This document shows, in pieces, positions 11,103 through 20,932 of a DNA stretch of 64,000 nucleotides. This DNA comes from Siphonodentalium dalli (Eukaryota; Mollusca; Scaphopoda; Gadilida; Siphonodentaliidae), in assembly GCA_032622095.1 (NCBI GenBank), contig CP136065.1:39561503-39625502 (forward strand), written 5' to 3'. A program made the translations under genes and the position numbers. The stretch's first letter is position 1; every line of letters begins with the position of its first letter. The notes beneath the pieces are model-generated. The model made no database searches, was not told where the DNA came from, and saw only the letters and a list, made by a program, of their open reading frames with translations.

Positions 11103-11760
11103 CTTATTATACCCCCCACAACGAAGTTAGGGGGGGGTGTACTGGAGTCGGCTTGTCCGTCGGTCTGTCCGTAGACAAAAATTTGTCTGGAGTTTTTCTC
11201 AGTCGTTTTTTTATCAATTTCCGTGAAACTTGGCACAGACATTAACCACCATGGGAACCTGTGCACTGTGATTATGACGTCTGTCGGATATTTTTTGGTG
11301 GAGTTATCCTCCCTTTTTCGACTTAGAAATTTTTGCGAAATGTATAATTTTGTCCGAGCTTTTATTCATACTAGTACCTTCTTCGGTCAATTTAAAAAAA
11401 AACTTGACACAGATATTTAGTACCACGGGAACCTGTACACCTGCGATTATGACGTCTGTCCGACATTTTTTGGTGGAGTTATCTCCCTTTTTCAACTTAG
11501 ATATGTTTTTTGCGACATGTCTAATTTTGTCCGAGCATTTATTCCTACATTTTTTTAATCTTGGCAGTAATATTTAGTACCATGGAAACCTGTGCATCTG
11601 CGATTATGATGTCTGTCCGACTTATTCTTGTGGAGTTATTCCCCTTTTTTTACTTAGAAATTTTTTGCAACATGCATAATTATTTCCGAGCTTTTATTCC
11701 CACATTTTTCGGTCAATAGGTTTAAGATTAGGGTTAGGGTTGTGCACCTGCAATGAGAAT
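11103..11760 (+). repeat. Bivalve-type dispersed repeat with tandem internal units
   Basis: It starts ACAACGAAGTTAGGGGGGG, then GTACTGGAGTCGGCTTGTCC and GTTTTTCTCAGTCG. Four roughly 125-bp units with TTGGCACAGACATTA, GGGAACCTGTGCAC and TTTTTTGGTGGAGTTATC follow. It is the reverse-complement arrangement of 3560-4202. Open frames here are repeat translations. Confidence 0.7.
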
Positions 11761-12005
11761 GCAAAACACAGGTATGATTTGATTCGATATTCGTTTCGTG
11801 TCGATGTAGACACTTAAGACCTCATTTACAAAGTTGGAATGTACACCTACAATTCACACTTAGTGGCAAGATGCTGCCACTGTTGGACTTGTACACTTCG
11901 TTGTAAGTGTATACTCACACTTCGTTGTAAGTGTACACTTGGAGCATAAATTTCCCTACACTTATGACACACTTGGGAAATGTACCTTAGAGTTCCAACT
12001 ATTTA
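11761..12005. other. Spacer with short AAGTGTA repeats
   Basis: Three copies of an ACTTCGTTGTAAGTGTA-like word lie at about 11895-11940. No gene. Confidence 0.5.
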
Positions 12006-12195
12006 ATAATAATTATAACCCCCACCGCAATGAAGTTAGGGGGGGGTATACTGGAGTTCGTCCGTGGACATAAATTTGTCCGGAGTTTTTCTCAGTCGTT
12101 TTTCTATCAATTTCCGTGAAACTTGGTACAGACATCAACCACCATGGGAACCTGTGCACCTGCGATTATGACCTCGGTCACCTTTTGGTGGAGTT
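12006..12195 (+). repeat. Short copy of the bivalve-type dispersed repeat
   Basis: ATGAAGTTAGGGGGGGTAT, GTCCGGAGTTTTTCTCAGTC and GGAACCTGTGCACCTGCG match the first unit of the 11103 copy, after which the repeat breaks off. Confidence 0.7.
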
Positions 12196-12379
12196 ATCAA
12201 AGAAATATGGGTTGATACAAAAATCAGACTTGACACTGAAATTGTTAACGCACTAACTTGTCATTGTTTCAAAATAAATAATTATGTTTGTAACTTATTT
12301 GTTGTTATTACTAAATGTCTTGCAACTGCCATTTTAATATGTACTTCTTTTAATTAGGTCCCTTACTTAATTGTACAGG

Positions 12380-13062
12380 TTGCTACATTGCTAGATTCAA
12401 GCTAATATTAGGCTAAATATTAGCTAGATATTAACTAGAATATAGCTAGATGTTAGCTAATATTATACTAGATACCAGTTAAAAGATAGCTAGATTTTAA
12501 CTAGAATATAGCTAGATTTTAACTAGAATATAGCTAGATTCTGGCTAATACTGTAATAAATACTATAGCTAGAAAATATAGCTAGATAATGGCTGATATA
12601 TTTAGCTAATATTTAGTTATATTCTAGTTAATATTTAGTCATTTTAGGAATTTTTAGCTGGTTTCTACAGCTGGCATCCAGACCATACTAAATCTTAGCT
12701 AAACATTAGTTAAAAATTAGCTATAGCTAAAAATTAGCTAATTTATGTAACTAAAAAGTAGCTAATTGTTAGCTAGATTATGGCTAAATAGCTCATTTGC
12801 ATAACTTACTAAAAAGTAGCTAAATCTTAGCTAGATTCTAGCTAAATAACTCATTAGCATAGTTGAAACGGCTAAAAGATAGCTAACGCTCATGGGATTT
12901 CATCAAAGGAAATTCATCTTAGCTAATATCTAGCTAATGTCAGCTAATATCTAGTTAAGCTAAATAGTAACTAGGATATTGACTAGACCTTAACTAAAGG
13001 TTGGCTAATGTGACTGGCTAATAGTTGGCTAATAATTAACTAGAATATAACTGATTTTTGGT
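12380..13062. repeat. TAGCTA-rich degenerate minisatellite, second block
   Basis: Long irregular run of TTAGCTAA, CTAGATTTTAACTAGAATAT and related words. It ends TTTTTGGTAGGGGTA, the inverted form of the left edge of the block at 2160. Confidence 0.7.
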
Positions 13063-14128
13063 AGGGGTACACATGCACCGATCGATTATGTTTGTTACTG
13101 AAAGTAACTGTTTATGACAAACACATGTCGACAACACATGTTTATGAAATAAAGAAGATTGTTGGCCTTTCTAAGGAAGTGGTAACTGTCTAGTGTCTCC
13201 TATTTTCGACATAATATTTCAAATTTCAACGTGCCGTTCAATAGTGCGACTTCAATAATAATAGTTGTGAGCGCATGTTGTAAGCATGGCATCAACATGC
13301 ATAACATTTTGGGAATGCAATGAGATCATTGGCAGTTGTTTTTGGAAAGTTATTCACAATATCTTAGCATAATTACAGTTGAATACACATGGGCCTAAAT
13401 TCGGGAAAATGGGTCTATTTCAGTTAATTAACGCCTTCTCGGGCATACGCTTGGTCTGTTCTCATCATTATGCTCATTGTACGCCTTCTATTTTCATTCT
13501 TACTCACCATATATGCTAAATTTAAGACATATGATGGATATAACGGTAACTATTTGAATGTGAGTTTGGTCAATATACTTATGTGGTGAAATATTGCAAA
13601 TAAAGTTAACTCTAACAGTAAATATTGAATTCCAATGTATTTATGCACCTGGTATATATGACATGCATTACCATGGTGATATAATCACAATTATAAGACT
13701 TTATCCATCAGCAGTTAGTGCAAATTGATGAGCAGTTGTCATGACAATATATGGGTGTCCATATATACCTACCACATATATAAATACTAGTATGAATGTC
13801 CCATGTGTGATACAATGAATTTCCATATAAACTGCTGTGAACCTGGTGTCCTGGTCAATTTGACCTATTTAAATTCGGTGGCAAAAGAGTTAATAATTCC
13901 AGTTGTTGTGATTATAAATATTTACCCATCACAAACCAGGCTAATGAAAAATAGGTTACGGAAAGTTTTGAAATCTGTAAACCGGCCTTATTGCTCTTTT
14001 GGCTCTAATGAAAAACAGTATCACCTCAACAATTTGAGCTAGACAGTGTCTTTTAGACTTATTTATCAATATTACATGGTATTAATATATGAGTCCTCCT
14101 TTCAGATGCTGCTCCCCATTCATTTTAT
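13063..14128. other. AT-rich spacer, nothing recognised
   Basis: I see no exon with supporting splice signals and no clear repeat structure. The 79-codon frame at 13803 shows no domain. Confidence 0.4.
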
Positions 14129-14132
14129 TTAA

Positions 14133-14528
14133 CTCTTTACCCAACAAACCGGCCAAAACCGGCCAAATAAAGCTTCAACAGCCTAAAATATCTTCGGTCT
14201 GTCTCAATAAAACCATACAAATATGGATATCATTGGAACCGGCTCATTGACCACATTGTGATGGTTACAGTTATACCCTGTGCCAATGCATTCTCTTATA
14301 TATGCGAGTCGACCATAGGTCGCCTCGCATATATAAGAGAATGCATTGGCCTAAAAAAATTCTTTTTTTAACACTTTTTACCATTTTTTCTTACATTCTT
14401 TAACAATTTTATAATTTTTAATGTGTTAATTAAGCCAATGCATTCTCTTATATATGCGAGGCGACCTATGGTCGACTCGCATATATAAGAGAATGCATTG
14501 GCACAGGGCCCTTCTGTTGGGTAAAGGG
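14133..14528. mobile_element. TTAA-flanked palindromic MITE (piggyBac-type), copy B
   Basis: TTAA is duplicated at 14129-14132 and 14529-14532. The termini are CTCTTTACCCAACA (left) and TGTTGGGTAAAGGG (right). A left sub-terminal region (GGCCAAAACCGGCC, CATACAAATATGGATATCAT) is followed by two near-identical 76-bp hairpins in inverted orientation. Their stems pair CCAATGCATTCTCTTATATA with its complement around a loop containing GACCATAGGTCGCC or GACCTATGGTCGAC. An AT-rich spacer of about 100 bp separates the hairpins. No ORF. Terminal CCC/GGG with a TTAA target is the piggyBac signature. Confidence 0.85.
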
Positions 14529-14591
14529 TTAAATGAATAGTTTCCCCAGCATAACAAACACAGTAAATTAGATGGAAATGTTCACTTTTCA

Positions 14592-14812
14592 GGTTTGAAT
14601 ACACTGAACTTACTGCAGGTATTGAGAAAATACCCTCTGAGTTTAGTAGAAGAATTTCAAAGAGGAATCCACAAACTAACTCCAAGGACAATGGTGGATT
14701 TACTCATCATCAGCCCAGTTCAGGATAATATACATGAGGGGTCCAACAGAATGGCGCAGTATGAGGATTTTCAGATGTATTGGGACCGATTTCTCAGAAA
14801 GACATATGGTAT
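14592..14812 (+). pseudogene. Orphan exon-like fragment, unknown family, one frameshift
   Basis: Follows an acceptor (CACTTTTCAG). One frame reads FEYTELTAGIEKIPSEFSRR and continues hydrophilic through THHQPSSG. Coding-like sequence then continues one base out of phase (DNIHEGSNRMAQYEDFQMYW DRFLRKTYG) to a possible donor GTATGT. The jump at about 14725 looks like a single-base indel. I recognise no domain. It may belong with the exon at 14865. Confidence 0.35.
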
Positions 14813-14864
14813 GTATTGAAACTTTTAAAGTATTCAACTAATAATTGCTTATGTCAACAAATAG

Positions 14865-14948
14865 AAAAGTTCCTGTTTCTCAGACCGCCACACACTTAGT
14901 CCCAAAACAGAGCAAATGCAACCATTTTATCAAGCGACTATTGATATG
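14865..14948 (+). CDS. Possible internal exon, unknown protein
   Basis: An 84-bp (28-codon) stretch bounded by AACAAATAG| and |GTGAGG, open in the frame KSSCFSDRHTLSPKTEQMQP. Length and both splice signals fit an internal exon, and it lies 53 bp after the previous exon-like fragment. No family recognised; a second frame is also open, so the call is weak. Confidence 0.3.
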
Positions 14949-15720
14949 GTGAGGGACATTTGGTGGGTTGCAACAAACCTGTATAACAGCCGTTTATTGA
15001 TGCTGAATATGTATGGTATGTGAGTTAATTGTAATGTACAGCAGCTGTACACCGAAAATCTGGTTAGCGTCACACTGCCGACTTTATAACCAGAATTATG
15101 CCACTTGTTTCTATTTATAGAATTTATGGCCATTAGCATGATAATTAACTTAAACAATTGTCAACCATATATGGTATATGGACCTTTCACAAGATTATTC
15201 TATCAAGTGAGAAAATTGATTTTGTATGATTTCTTTTACGTGAGTTACAGCCTTTATTATGCCCCCATCACTAGCTGGTGGCCATCTTGGATTTCAAAAT
15301 TAAATCCATTGGTGCGGAATACAGGTCGTACTATTCGTCTGATCATCATGAAATTTGTCCTGGATGTTAATATTGACATGTAGATGGGAACGAGTCATTT
15401 TGGGGTTGTTCAGACAAAAAACTTGGCCGCCAGCAGGCATCTTGGATTTTACTCTATACATGACTAAATCATTTGGCGCGGGCTACAGGTCGTAGCGTTG
15501 ATCGGATCTTCATGAAATTTGTCATGGATGTTAACAATAACATGTAGATGGGATTTGTAAAGGCTGTTGACATTGACATGTAGATGGGGGAACGAGTCAT
15601 TTTGGGGTCGTTTGGCTAATGACATTATCTGCACCTAAAACTCGAATCTGTATGTTTGAACTGCTGCTCTGCATGCTAAATTTATATATTTGTTGTCAAT
15701 GACCACATGAGTAAGTAATC
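14949..15720. repeat. Spacer with two copies of the GCCATCTTGGATTT dispersed repeat
   Basis: Copies start near 15276 and 15425: TGGCCATCTTGGATTTCAAA or GGCATCTTGGATTTTACTC, then CAGGTCGTA.., ATCATGAAATTTGTCCTGG and GTAGATGGGAACGAGTCAT. The same repeat occurs near 21.4, 48.1 and 60.6 kb and is an intronic/intergenic repeat. Confidence 0.65.
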
Positions 15721-15726
15721 GCTTTT

Positions 15727-16061
15727 AATGACCATATGCATGTTTTCCTGGCAAGAGCCAGGACAATCGATTTTTCATTAATTTCACAGAAATTTATAGC
15801 TAATGCCCTCTATTCTCAACGAATATATATAATTTTTTTTTTGTGCACATCTTTTGTAATTTTCTGTGCAATATTGTGTGATCATGCGACATTTGAAAGT
15901 GTATGAAATGTGTCACACAAAATGACCATATGCATGTTTTCCTGGCAAGAGCCAGGACAATCGATTTTTCATTAATTTCGCAGAAATTTATAGCTAATGC
16001 CCTCTATTCTCAACGAATATATATATTTTTTATTTTTTTTTTGTGCACATCTTTTGTAGTT
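15727..16061. repeat. Direct duplication with 194-bp period
   Basis: AATGACCATATGCATGTTTT followed by CCTGGCAAGAGCCAGGACAA starts at 15727 and again at 15921. Identity extends about 130 bp to TCTCAACGAATATATATA. A short inverted word (TCCTGGCAAGAGCCAGGA) lies within each copy. Confidence 0.8.
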
Positions 16062-16498
16062 ATCAATAAGTAACAGCAACATAGAATTCCATCACTTTGT
16101 AAAATCAGGGATGTTGTTGTTTTGTTTGAGACATTTCGTACACTTCCAAAAGTTGTCAAATCACAAGCTATTTCACAAAGAATGCATTTAATATCACTCT
16201 AACTAACGCACATAAACGGGCATCCCGGTTTTCAGAAATTACTGGCCGAATCCCATTGAAATTTGGTGTTGTCGTGTATTTCGGCACTCCTGGGTAACCT
16301 TGTCTGAATCTCAACATTGCCCAATATGGCTTTTATTTTCTACTTCATCATAAAAAAATTACCGTAACAATAAACCATTTATAATATTCCTGTGCAAATA
16401 TTGACTAGCGTGGCACTTGTAAAATTATGTCAGCAACAATTTTTTTTTAGAGTTTTAGGTACAGATCGTGACTATCAAGGTCGTTTGCAGACTCCACG
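16062..16498. other. Spacer, nothing recognised
   Basis: Mixed AT-rich sequence with no exon signal that I can support. Confidence 0.4.
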
Positions 16499-16642
16499 AT
16501 GGCAACCGCAGAAAAATTTCCCAAAATAGACAAAGCTTCTGAAATCGGAGACAACACAGCCGCTCTCGTGAAAAGAGAACGTTTCTCAGAAACTTGTGAC
16601 ACTCTGTGTGTCGGTAACAAAAAGAACATTATTTTCTAAGGC
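16499..16642 (+). CDS. Possible first exon (47 codons), unknown protein
   Basis: It opens ATG in MATAEKFPKIDKASEIGDN and runs through ALVKRERFSETCDTLCVG to TAA. A candidate donor CTGTGTGTCG|GTAACA sits just before the end, so the last few codons may be intronic. Composition is protein-like (charged, balanced), with ATG in a good context (CACGATGG). No domain recognised. It may connect to 16718-16885. Confidence 0.35.
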
Positions 16643-16717
16643 CAAACAGCCCATGCAAACTTGCGTTTTAGTTCAAAACAAAATTATGCAGATTAACCCC
16701 TCAATATTATGGGATGA

Positions 16718-16885
16718 TTTATTGAACAAGTGTCCAGTGATGAGGAATTTGAGCCTTCCAGTGTGGAAGTGGAATTGAGTAGAAGAAATACAAGGTGGTG
16801 CTGCCAATGTGCAGAAATTCACAAGGAGATCCCAAAGAAGAGTCCAAGATCAAGTCCTAATGACAATTTTCAGCAATATAACTAG
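16718..16885 (+). pseudogene. Acidic/Cys-containing terminal exon fragment
   Basis: Frame reads FIEQVSSDEEFEPSSVEVEL, then RRNTRWCCQCAEIHKEIPKK, ending at TAG. An acidic/serine linker followed by a W-C-C-x-C-A cluster is reminiscent of the zinc-binding C-terminal domain of invertebrate P2X7-like multicopy genes. The match is partial, because the later Cys pairs of that family are absent. A stop in the same frame immediately upstream and protein-like sequence in another frame (INPSILWDDLL) suggest a one-base indel near 16715. Confidence 0.3.
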
Positions 16886-17092
16886 TCAAATAAAGCATGC
16901 CGAATCATATTTGCGATATATTTTATTATATGGGAAAATAATATGGTATAAATATCAGGTCTAATGAAAACAAAATCTAAATATTTACCTACATGTACCT
17001 ACCTCCCCACTTCCAAAATCTAGGGTCGGGAGTGGACAAACACAAATATTTTTAATAGTAGCCCGAATAATCTGATTTGGGATGTTGTAAAT

Positions 17093-17690
17093 TGATTTAA
17101 TTTCCGACATGTTGATTTCAAAGTGAAATAACGGAAATATTATTTTGTTTTGATTCATAAATGCATAAAACGTGATTGATTGCAGTTAATGTCACAAGGC
17201 GCAGAAGATATTCTGAGAGAATGTGCAGTATCTCCCAGGAATTGACATAAAGAGTCTACATTCCGATCAAATGACAGTTTTGAGAAGCATCTTTATTGAG
17301 AGAAATGACATTCTGTGTGTTCTTCCAACCGGCTTTGAGAAAAGTCTTCCACATCACTGTGACATCAGTTATCACCACTCATTATGAGAAAGCACAGGGA
17401 GTGTTACAAAGAATGTGACTTTGAAAAGGCTTGACCAGATACTGTACATATCATTGTTGTGTTTCTATGATTATTCTGATGCATGATCAGACAGAAAGGT
17501 TAAAAGAACTCAATGTCATGCTGCATACATTGGACAATCTAATGAAATAAAAGCCAAAATCACAGAAAGAGATTTTTATGTTTCGGTAGTTCAGAGAGAC
17601 AAATCAACAAACCACTTTACATATTTAATTAAGAGCCTCTACTATTTTAACAATCCATCATCATGTTTTGTGTCAACTATTTAAAAACAA
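17093..17690 (+). pseudogene. Decayed RecQ-type DNA helicase fragment, copy 1
   Basis: After an acceptor-like TTGATTGCAG (17186), one frame reads QYLPGIDIKSLHSDQM, SIFIERNDILCVLPTGFEKS and then breaks. Further downstream, out of frame, come HAAYIGQSNEIKAKITERD and a DQ-motif remnant. In RecQ helicases motif I is LPTGxGKS, followed by SPLxALMxDQ and an A-A-Y segment; here the Walker A lysine/serine remain but the preceding Gly is Glu. Stops and frameshifts exclude function. A second copy at 34827-35420 shares the same Glu, so decay preceded duplication. Confidence 0.7.
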
Positions 17691-17739
17691 TGGCGATCAA
17701 CCAGTTACGCTTCACATTTCAAGTACAAAAATACGCGAG

Positions 17740-19082
17740 TGAGTATGAATTCTGGGATAATTCTAACTCGGGAACACATTACTATTATCACGATGAAGAA
17801 GATGGAGTGGATTGTCAGGGCGAGTACAAGATGACGTAACTTTGATAGTAGCATAAAATGCCACATGAGTAGTCAGATACAACGGAGATGAGAAAGCAAT
17901 ATGGGATAGTTCTTACTCGGGAACACATTACTTTTATCGCAATGAGAACGCTGGAGTGGACTGTCAGGTGAGTACAAGATTCCGCCACATTTACAGTAAC
18001 GAAATGCCACGTGTAGTCGGATACAACGGGAGTGATAAATCAATATGGGATTGCTCACATTCGGAGCACATTACTATTATCACGATGAGGACTCTTGAGT
18101 AGAGTACAAGATTCCGTCACATTTACAGTTACGAAATGCCATGTGTAGTCAAATGACTCAAATACAACGGGAGTGAGAAATAAATATCGGATTGCTCTCA
18201 TTCGGAGCACATTACTATTATCGCAATGAGGACTCTGGAGTGGACTGTCAGGTGAGTACAAGATTCCACCACATTTACAGTTACGAAATACCACGTGTTG
18301 TCGGATACAACGGGAGTGATAAATCAATATGGGATTGCTCTCATTCGGAGCACATTACTATTATCATAATGAGGACTCTGGAGTGGAGTACAAGATTCCG
18401 CCACATTAACAGTTACGAAATGTCATGTTTAGTCGGATACAACGGGAGTGAGAATCCAATATGGGATTGCTCTCACTCGAGAGTACATTACTATTATCAC
18501 AATGAGGACTCTGGAGTGGACTGTCAGGTGAGTACAAGATTCCACCACATTTACAGTTACGAAATACCACGTGTAGTTGGATACAGCGGGAGTGAGAATC
18601 CAATATGGGATTGCTCTCACTCTGGAGCACATTACTATTATCGCAATGAGGACTCTGGAGTGGATTGTCAGGTGAGTACAAGATTCCGCCACATTAACAG
18701 TTACGAAATGTCATGTTTAGTCGGATACAACGGGAGTGAGAATCCAATATGGGATTGCTCGCACTCGAGAGTACATTACTATTATCACAATGAGGACTCT
18801 GGAGTGGACTGTCAGGTGAGTACAAGATTCCACCACATTTACAGTTACGAAATACCACGTGTAGTTGGATACAGCGGGAGTGAGAATCCAATATGGGATT
18901 GCTCTCACTCTGGAGCACATTACTATTATCACGATGAGGACTCTGGAGTGGAGTACAAGATTCCGCCACATTTACAGTTACGAAATGCCACGTGTAGTCA
19001 GATACAACGGGAGTGAGAAACCAATATGGGATTGCTCTCATTCGTGAGCACATATTACTATTATCACGATGAGGACTCTTGA
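17740..19082 (+). repeat. Tandem array of about ten SRCR-like exon units (144-bp period)
   Basis: Each unit encodes, in one frame, MPRVVGYNGSEKPIWDCSHS followed by GAHYYYRNEDSGVDCQ. The order W-D-C-x-H-S-G ... E-D-x-G-V-D-C is the C-terminal third of a scavenger receptor cysteine-rich domain, though the HNC cysteine is Tyr in every unit. Most units are exactly 144 bp (starts of ATTGCTC at 18466, 18610, 18754, 18898); two lack 11 bp and shift frame. CAG|GTGAGT follows DSGVDCQ, and TTTACAG precedes the next unit, leaving a 29-nt GT...AG spacer. Because 144 is divisible by 3, a 274-codon frame (18192-19016) is open, but no start or signal peptide supports a gene. Confidence 0.65.
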
Positions 19083-19096
19083 GTGGATAATCACAG

Positions 19097-19375
19097 TGAG
19101 TACTATCTTGAATCTGTTTACCCATGGGTATATATTAATCAAGAGTTACTGTATCCAAGCACTGGATTTGTCACACATGTGTGTCGTCCACAGGCAGTTT
19201 ACGGTGAATACCAGCCTGACTGTAACTCACAGACACTCTACATGTGTGTCGTCCACAGGCAGTTTACAATGAATACCAGCCTGACTGTAACTCACAGACA
19301 CTCTACATGAGTGACATCCTACACAAAATAATCTACCATCCGCAGAGAACTTTTTCAATTTAACTTTTATATGCA
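19097..19375 (+). pseudogene. Cys-containing tail exon, copy 1, with 65-bp tandem duplication
   Basis: One frame reads YYLESVYPWVYINQELLYPS, then TGFVTHVCRPQAVYGEYQPD and CNSQTLYMC. At 19246 the sequence steps back 65 bp and repeats VCRPQAVY..., which breaks the frame; the single-copy relative at 43640 continues into DILHKIIYHPQRTF. Preceded by TCACAG. I do not recognise the family. Its constant position behind SRCR-like repeats in two segments suggests it belonged to the same gene. Confidence 0.45.
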
Positions 19376-19820
19376 TCTGACCGAAAGCATATACCCCGGT
19401 ATGCAAGCATGCGATTATCTTAAATATCAGATAATGTACATAGCTGTGGTAGTTATTTTGTGCAATCATCTAAGTAGACCCAGAAAATAATTGATTTTGA
19501 ATCCTTATGTTTAGCTTAATATTGGGGAATTTGAAGCCGTAATGGGTCGGTATTATTTGACTAAGTTTACCATGTGATCATATGAACATGAGATATAGCT
19601 GTATTATTATAGTCTGCAAACAATGAGATATAGATTCATATATATAACTGAACATGCAACAAGTATGCCAGTTTTGCCCACCCCATTCGCTCACTGAATT
19701 AACCTTACAATTTGATCAGTGCGTTGTTTTGTTGAAATTTAACAGCGTTTAGCAGCTTATTATTTTTCTGCAATGAAGTGTTTTAATACTGGTCTTGATA
19801 CTTCATTTGAACTATTTCAG
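19376..19820. other. Spacer before the SAMD3/BEN gene
   Basis: Non-coding, AT-rich. It ends in a polypyrimidine-poor but usable acceptor, AACTATTTCAG, at 19820. No upstream exon of the next gene was identified here. Confidence 0.5.
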
Positions 19821-20932
19821 GAACATGCAGCATACAGAATGCTAATCATCTTGATTTGCCTTCAAAACCCAAGGAACCTATTGTGCCATCTGCAGCCACA
19901 AGCAGTATTTCAACTACAAATGAACCTGTTTTGCCTGATCAAAGTGAGAAGCCATCATCAGCCCATTACACAGTGCCATGGGAAAAATTTACAAATACTC
20001 TCAATAAAAAACTCAACCAGGGAAAAATGCCAACAGGTAAGGAGAGGAGAGCAATGGTAACACTATCGGTAGATGATCTTCAGGGAAAATACGGTTTGAA
20101 ACCACGGCCGGAAGTAACAGAAGAAGCTGCTCGACAAATCATCAGCAAATATCCAGATGCCTTTGAGGACCGCATTTGTGGAACAAAATTAGGAAATGGT
20201 TACAGGGGGCTGCATATACAGCTTAAAAATAAACTTGAAAATGTTCTGAGACCGCTGACAAAAAAGAGCATAAAAAAGAGTATTTCAACGAAGAGGGTGA
20301 CCGGTCCAGACCGTGACAGTTATGGCTGTGTACAATGGCAACCAGACCAATATCCGGAGAATAATTTAAAGATGATGCTTCACAAGAAGAAAAAAGGATA
20401 TGGCTAGAAGACCAATCACAGTTATGTAATCGTGATCGTGATACACAAAACATTTCTATAAAGATGGAGCTCACATATTCAAGTCATAAATAACAAGGAA
20501 AGTTTGCTTGATAGTGTCTGTGCATCGTGGCTGTTATTGTTCGAACATGAATATATGATGGCCCACTGTGAAACCCTTCTTGGCAAAGATTTTGCAGAAT
20601 CATGATGAGGATCAGAAACAAATGGAAAAGTTCTTCAGGAATTTGAAATCCAAGAAAATGACGGAGAAACTGGCAGAATTGGATGAAGCTTTAGAAATGG
20701 TTGGAAATGAAAAGCTGCGTGGATTTGCAATTATACCCTTGATGCATCTAGATTAATTGGAGAGAGTCTCACCCTGGTTAACCAGGTTCTAGAGACAGAT
20801 CAATACCAAACACCAATACAATACCAACAAGAGCAATACCAACCAGTGCAACCACAGGAACATTATAATCAACAACCCTACCCTAAAAATACGATTGAGG
20901 ATAGAATGTCATTCCTGCACTATACATGTGAG
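19821..20932 (+). CDS. Exon of the SAMD3/BEN gene: SAMD3-like region and Q-rich tail
   Basis: Acceptor CAG at 19818-19820; the exon starts with two bases completing a codon. The first 580 bp are open (Pro/Ser linker, then the SAMD3-like block with RRAMVTLSVDD and GNGYRGLHIQLKNKLENVLR). Coding then continues in other frames as EEKRIWLEDQSQL, WLLLFEHEYMMAHCETLL, KILQNHDEDQKQMEKFFRNL, and finally a Gln/Tyr-rich stretch (QYQQEQYQPVQPQEH) to the donor GAG|GTATTG. The three non-initial frames keep the family order, so the breaks are point indels. Confidence 0.65.

Noticed and set aside
11730-11745. Telomere-like TTAGGGTTAGGG
   Set aside because: Only two units, lying at the edge of a dispersed repeat; too short for an interstitial telomere.
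16718-16885. P2X7-type zinc-binding C-terminal domain
   Set aside because: Only one W-C-C-x-C cluster is present; the later cysteines that define the domain are missing, so the name was not used as the call.
17740-19082. CRISPR-like array
   Set aside because: Repeats are 144 bp, coding-like and without unique spacers, in eukaryotic DNA.
18406-19125. Long minus-strand open frames across the SRCR-like array
   Set aside because: They are the reverse complement of the 144-bp repeat, stay open only because the period is a multiple of three, and encode no recognisable domain.
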